Assembly: GCA_034359265.1 (NCBI GenBank)
Contig: CP136890.1
Location: 97,737,501-97,801,500 of the forward strand
Reading direction: 5' to 3'
DNA length: 64,000 nt
From: Canna indica
Taxonomy: Eukaryota > Streptophyta > Magnoliopsida > Zingiberales > Cannaceae
Part shown: piece by piece, positions 59,990 through 64,000 of the stretch
Layout of the letters: each line of letters opens with the position of its first letter
Position numbering within the stretch: position 1 is the stretch's first letter
Notes under the pieces: model-generated
Database searches by the model: none
What the model saw: the letters and a program-made list of their open reading frames with translations, nothing else
Told to the model about the DNA's origin: nothing
Made by a program: the position numbers and the translations under genes

Positions 59990-59996
59990 ATTTATA
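59990..59996 (-). promoter_or_regulatory. TATA box of OPT copy 3
   Basis: TATAAAT on the minus strand, 98 bases upstream of the ATG, in sequence alignable to the copy 1 box (GCAGCAACC on its left in both). Confidence 0.6.
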
Positions 59997-60087
59997 CCGC
60001 CTGCATTGCTAGCTTTCTCTGCCAACTCCTGAAACGCTGGGTTCCAAAAATAACAGGACTCCGAACTCCTCAAGTGTAAAATCTACT

Positions 60088-60150
60088 GGGATGAATCTTC
60101 ACTGTCCATCACACGAATCTGCGGAGAATCTAACGAGATCAGATGAATCA
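60088..60150 (-). promoter_or_regulatory. Conserved OPT upstream block, copy 3
   Basis: GGGATGAATCTTC, CTGTCCATCACACG and GAGATCAGATGAATCAAA as in the sister copies, about 197 bases upstream of the ATG. Confidence 0.6.
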
Positions 60151-61105
60151 AATCAAAGAATTATTATGTATACCAATTAATTAATCCAACAGAGAGATTA
60201 GTTGTAATTAAACAATATATATCAAGTTTTTTTTTCGAAGATACAATATATATCAAGTTAATTGTGTTGAGGCTAAATTTGGAATTATACATCTGGAAAT
60301 TAAATTTAGAAAGATTAATATTAAGCAAATGGTAATTCGTTATTATTTGGCTTTGCAAAGAGGAAAATTAAACACGCATGGAATAATTGTCATCATTATA
60401 TTCCATGTGCAAGCGAAAAATGCATTTGTCTGCTTGTAAAATTTAATACGTGGCAAAATTTGGTTCGTTCGATCCGCCCAAAACGGGTTTGTGCGGTCTG
60501 CAAATTAAATTTCACGGAATGATTAATGAGCCGAATTTTAATTTTGTGACAAGAATTTGGATAATTGATGTTAACCAAATTTCTATTGCAAATTGCTGGA
60601 TTTTTTAGTCATGTAATTTTGGGGGAAACAAAATCAGCCTAGATTTTTTAGTGAGAATATTTGGTTGAATATTTAATTATGAATTATGAATTATATTATA
60701 ATCAAGCAAAGCATGGGGAGTATCTAATTTGTTTTATTTAAGGAATTTCTTAGATTTTTTAAAGAAAATTTTTTGATTTAGCAATGGAGGTGAAATAGGA
60801 AATAGATTTTATGATTGGATGAGAATCTTATTTTTATTATTTTTCCTACAATAATTTATCATTAGAGAAATTTGACAAAATCATAAAAAAATTATAATTT
60901 ATTGCAAAATTATAAATACTTTACGATATCTATTAAAATTATAATTTTTTTTATAATATACTTAAATCATCGTCAAATATATTCATTTACATTACTATAA
61001 TCATATTGGTACCTATTTAAAGACTTAATTGCTTGTATATGCATTTTATTGCGTATCTAGAAAATTTTACACTTGGCAAACTTATAAAATTAATGGACCT
61101 AAGTA
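60151..61105. other. AT-rich intergenic DNA
   Basis: No gene recognised. Small minus frames at 60164-60578 are AT-driven. Confidence 0.5.
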
Positions 61106-61320
61106 GGGACGAAGCCAGAAAATTATTTCAGGAGAGGTAAAATATAAAATCGCATATCATAGAGACAATTATATGACAAAAAAATTTATTTAGAAGGGAC
61201 AAATATAACTAAATATTAATACATATAATAATTTTTATTATATACTTATATGGGGGAGATCAAAGTCAGGGGCAATTGCCCCCTCTGACAGTGAACTAGC
61301 TTCGCCCTTGGACCTAAGTA
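61094..61320. mobile_element. Small MITE with 12-bp direct flanks
   Basis: The body at 61106-61308 starts GGGACGAAGCCAG and ends CTAGCTTCGCCCT, inverted to each other with small changes. TGGACCTAAGTA is repeated exactly on both sides (61094-61105 and 61309-61320). The real target duplication is probably 8-10 of these bases, so hAT or Mutator type cannot be separated. It is about 200 bp with no coding. Confidence 0.7.
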
Positions 61321-61898
61321 TCTAAAATGAGTTATTAATTGCAGTTACAAATTTTGTTGAAAGATATTACCAACCAATATAAATGTAACTAAAATCATAT
61401 TTTATGTTTTTAGATTTGCTAAAGTCATAAACATGTAAAAGTTCAAAATTTCCTATGCCGCAAAATATATATAAATGATTAGGGAGTTTTAATTTTAGAT
61501 TGTTCGATTTATTAATTTCATAAGCATATCAAATTTATAACTTCACACAATAAAATGCATATATAAGTTTTCAACCGTCAATATAATTATAATTAAGAAA
61601 TGAATACAGTTGGTAGATAATTTGAGTATATTATAAAAAATTAAATAAATACTATAAAATATTTATAATTTTACCAATAAACTACAAAGATTTAATGGGA
61701 TTCCCAAAATTCTCTTATTGTGATGTTTATGACATTTGGGAAAACTTTACTAAATTGGCCATAATTGTATAGTAAATGCAAAACAAATATGGCCTTCCTC
61801 AATGTACAATTACCGTAATGACCTCAATATATTTAATATATTCTAAACTATTATATGAATTACATACTATTTCTAATAGAAATAGATAATATTAAAAT

Positions 61899-62027
61899 TG
61901 TACCAACTGTGGGTAACATGTTGCATATTATTTCTAACGTAACATATTACATATTCACAAAAGATCTAGGATTCGATTCTTAGTATGATCATCTATTATG
62001 ATTTTTTATTTTTGTTATAAAAAATAT
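61899..62027 (+). mobile_element. SINE, diverged relative of the one at 14567
   Basis: It shares GGATTCGATTCTTAGTATGA, TCATCTATTATGATTTTTTA and the T-rich tail with the 14567 copy, in the opposite orientation. The A-box region is worn. A 13-bp direct repeat (ATAATATTAAAAT, 61886-61898 and 62028-62040) flanks it, although the local AT richness weakens that. Confidence 0.6.
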
Positions 62028-62040
62028 ATAATATTAAAAT

Positions 62041-63062
62041 AATAATTGGCAAAAGAATTAATTAGAAAGTGTCATTAAATTATATAATATTTTAATATTG
62101 ATTTTGTTCAAATTTTAATTGAAAACCTTTTCACAAATTACATACTATTTTAATATTAATTATATTTGGAAAATCTATTTAAAATATGTCAAAAATTATA
62201 AAAATATTATAGACTTATGATATATATATAAAAAATTATTATAAGCACAGCATACAACCAATTCATTTCAAGCAAAAGAATAAAGAATTTAATTGATGCC
62301 TAAACTATATAATGCTCAATACAAACTTTAAAACTTAACACATAATACATTCGCGTAACATGTTAGTACCTCCGTTGTGACACTATAACTGAGCCAACGG
62401 AAGATGTTGGCGTGGAGGCCACATCCTTAATTAATGATCGAGGAGGGAGTTCATGTTCTTCGTCAAGAGGTCGAAGACTATTTTTGGCTAGTTAGTATTC
62501 AAATAAGTTAAGATTTTTATATTTATTTTAAATTTTACTAGAAAATTAATTCAATTAAATTTATTTTCAAGTTTACGTGCACAAAGTTTGTGACCCAACG
62601 GAGAGATGATCACCTTGATGTTGGTGACCGCCAAAATAGGCCCAAAAAATTATTATTCTAAAACATACTTTCATTGTGTTACGACGTTATGTTGTCCATA
62701 AAACATGCATAAATATTTGATTAGATAAGTGCTTAGAATTATTATACCCGCTCAAAGAGAGTAATTATTTTAGAAATCACTTGTAATAAAAATCTAAGAT
62801 AATGAAAGAATTAATTGTTATGTTTTATCAATCAAATCTGTAATAATTATATTTATTATGCTATACGTAAATTATGTTTACATTATATTTATCAATTAAT
62901 TTTTATATTATTATTTTATCATATAAAATATATAGATAATTAAAAATATATAAAATATAGATCAACTAATTTATCTATTAATTATTGCATTTTATTGATC
63001 ATTTAAGTGCCGGTAAAAACCTAATATAATTTATAATTCCAAGATATAATAGACAAATAGAT
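62041..63062. other. AT-rich intergenic DNA
   Basis: No gene or clear repeat seen. 62380-62470 and 62590-62630 are less AT-rich but have no open frame of note. Confidence 0.45.
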
Positions 63063-63917
63063 TGGGAGAAGTGCAATCTCGGCCATCCCGACCCGAAAAA
63101 TTCGGAAAAAAAAATCGTCCCAATTCAAAATCGGGACGGGACCAGGATAAATATGTCAGTCCAGATTAAAAATTAGGATGGGACCAGAATGATATAAAAA
63201 AAATCGAGTTTGTCCCGTCCCGACCCGATTTACAATATAAGTAATATTAAATATATAATATTATTTTTTGAAAAAAATAATATTAATTATTTTAATGAAG
63301 ATATTGTTTTTATTTTATAAACAAATATTAACAAATTCGGGACGTCCCGGTCCCGTCCCAAAAATTTCGGGACGGGACAAAATCGGGACGCTTCATATTC
63401 GGGACCGGGACACATATTTGCATCCTAACTAAAAACCGAAACATGATCGAGATATACCAAATATCGGCCCGTCCCGGCCCGAACTCACCCCTATAACTTA
63501 TATATGTTACGAAGCAAATCTATGTTACAGAGTTAACATACCAACATGTCTATATATTTGCCGATCTGTCATATATATTTGGTCCTAGCCACGACGGTCT
63601 ATTAACTCCATCAACATGGACATAACGTCGTTTATTTTTTTGTGGACGAAGAGTTAATGGACCGTCACGAATATGACCAAATCTGTGCTATAAGGCAAAC
63701 ATATAGGACCAAATCTGTGCTACGAGACAAACATATAGAACTGAATGAAATTTATATGACTAAATATGTCAACGAAGAGTTAACGGGCCATCACGAATAG
63801 GATCAAATCTATACTATGAAGCAAATTTATAAGATCGAAAATACTAAAATGAAATTTATATAATCAAAATTTAAAAAATTACAAATTTATAGGACCAAAT
63901 CTGCACTTCTCCCCCAT
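63063..63917. mobile_element. Second foldback element of the 14828 family, with hAT-like filling
   Basis: The ends GGGAGAAGTGCA (63063) and TGCACTTCTCCCC (to 63917) are inverted. 63494-63917 aligns with 15240-15651 of the first copy (ATATATGTTACGAAGCAAAT, GAGTTAACATACCAAC). The left half is replaced by CCCGTCCCGACCC-type simple repeats ending GAACTCACCCCTA at 63493, which looks like the right end of a hAT-like element. Confidence 0.55.
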
Positions 63918-64000
63918 GCTTTATATAATTATTATAATTAATTGGTTATTTCAAATTAGTTAATTATAACTTTTCAATTTAATAATTATTATCATAATAT

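Overview
The window is nuclear DNA of a flowering plant. The evidence is spliced genes with GT-AG introns, a DUF247 gene, a SEC14 gene with plant intron layout, an oligopeptide-transporter (OPT) cluster, and many plant-type transposons (CACTA, hAT-like, Helitron, LINE, SINE, TRIM, foldback elements). Intergenic DNA is very AT-rich, while the DUF247 and OPT exons are GC-rich at third codon positions. That contrast would fit a non-grass monocot, but this is a weak inference and no species can be named.

Layout. 1-9027: three head-to-tail, 5'-incomplete CACTA (En/Spm) copies A, B and C, all carrying broken transposase genes. Copy A looks inserted into the transposase of copy B. 9804-12900 (+): a six-exon gene for a 342-aa chloroplast-type multi-pass membrane protein of unknown function. 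14567-15651: a short SINE with a 22-bp target duplication, then a foldback element. 15752-17482 (-): an intronless DUF247 gene with an unusual acidic, proline-rich N-terminus. 17628-23148: a large foldback element, a hAT-like element with an 8-bp duplication, and a probable 2.3-kb Helitron. 24632-30521 (-): an eleven-exon SEC14/CRAL-TRIO lipid-transfer gene of 338 aa. 31138-38175: a decayed LINE cut by a hAT-like element, a CACTA end, a rearranged TRIM and a short LTR element.

42029-59892 (-): the functional centre, three tandem full-length OPT genes of 750, 751 and 749 aa. They share an identical seven-exon structure and exon lengths, apart from three bases in exon 1 of copy 2 and one codon in exon 7 of copy 3. 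All three keep the NPG and KIPPR family motifs and share a conserved upstream promoter block. Copy 2 differs in its regulatory DNA: its promoter lacks the TATA stretch found in the other two, its first intron carries a hairpin with arms of nearly 90 nt, and its first 5' splice site is tandemly duplicated. CACTA and hAT-like debris fills the spacers between the genes. 60151-64000 is AT-rich DNA with MITE, SINE and foldback repeats.

No rRNA, tRNA, CRISPR or prokaryote-like system was found. The most novel material is the divergent cis-regulatory architecture of OPT copy 2 and the nested transposon structures with readable target duplications. All exon models are inferred from sequence only, from reading frame, splice sites and family likeness.
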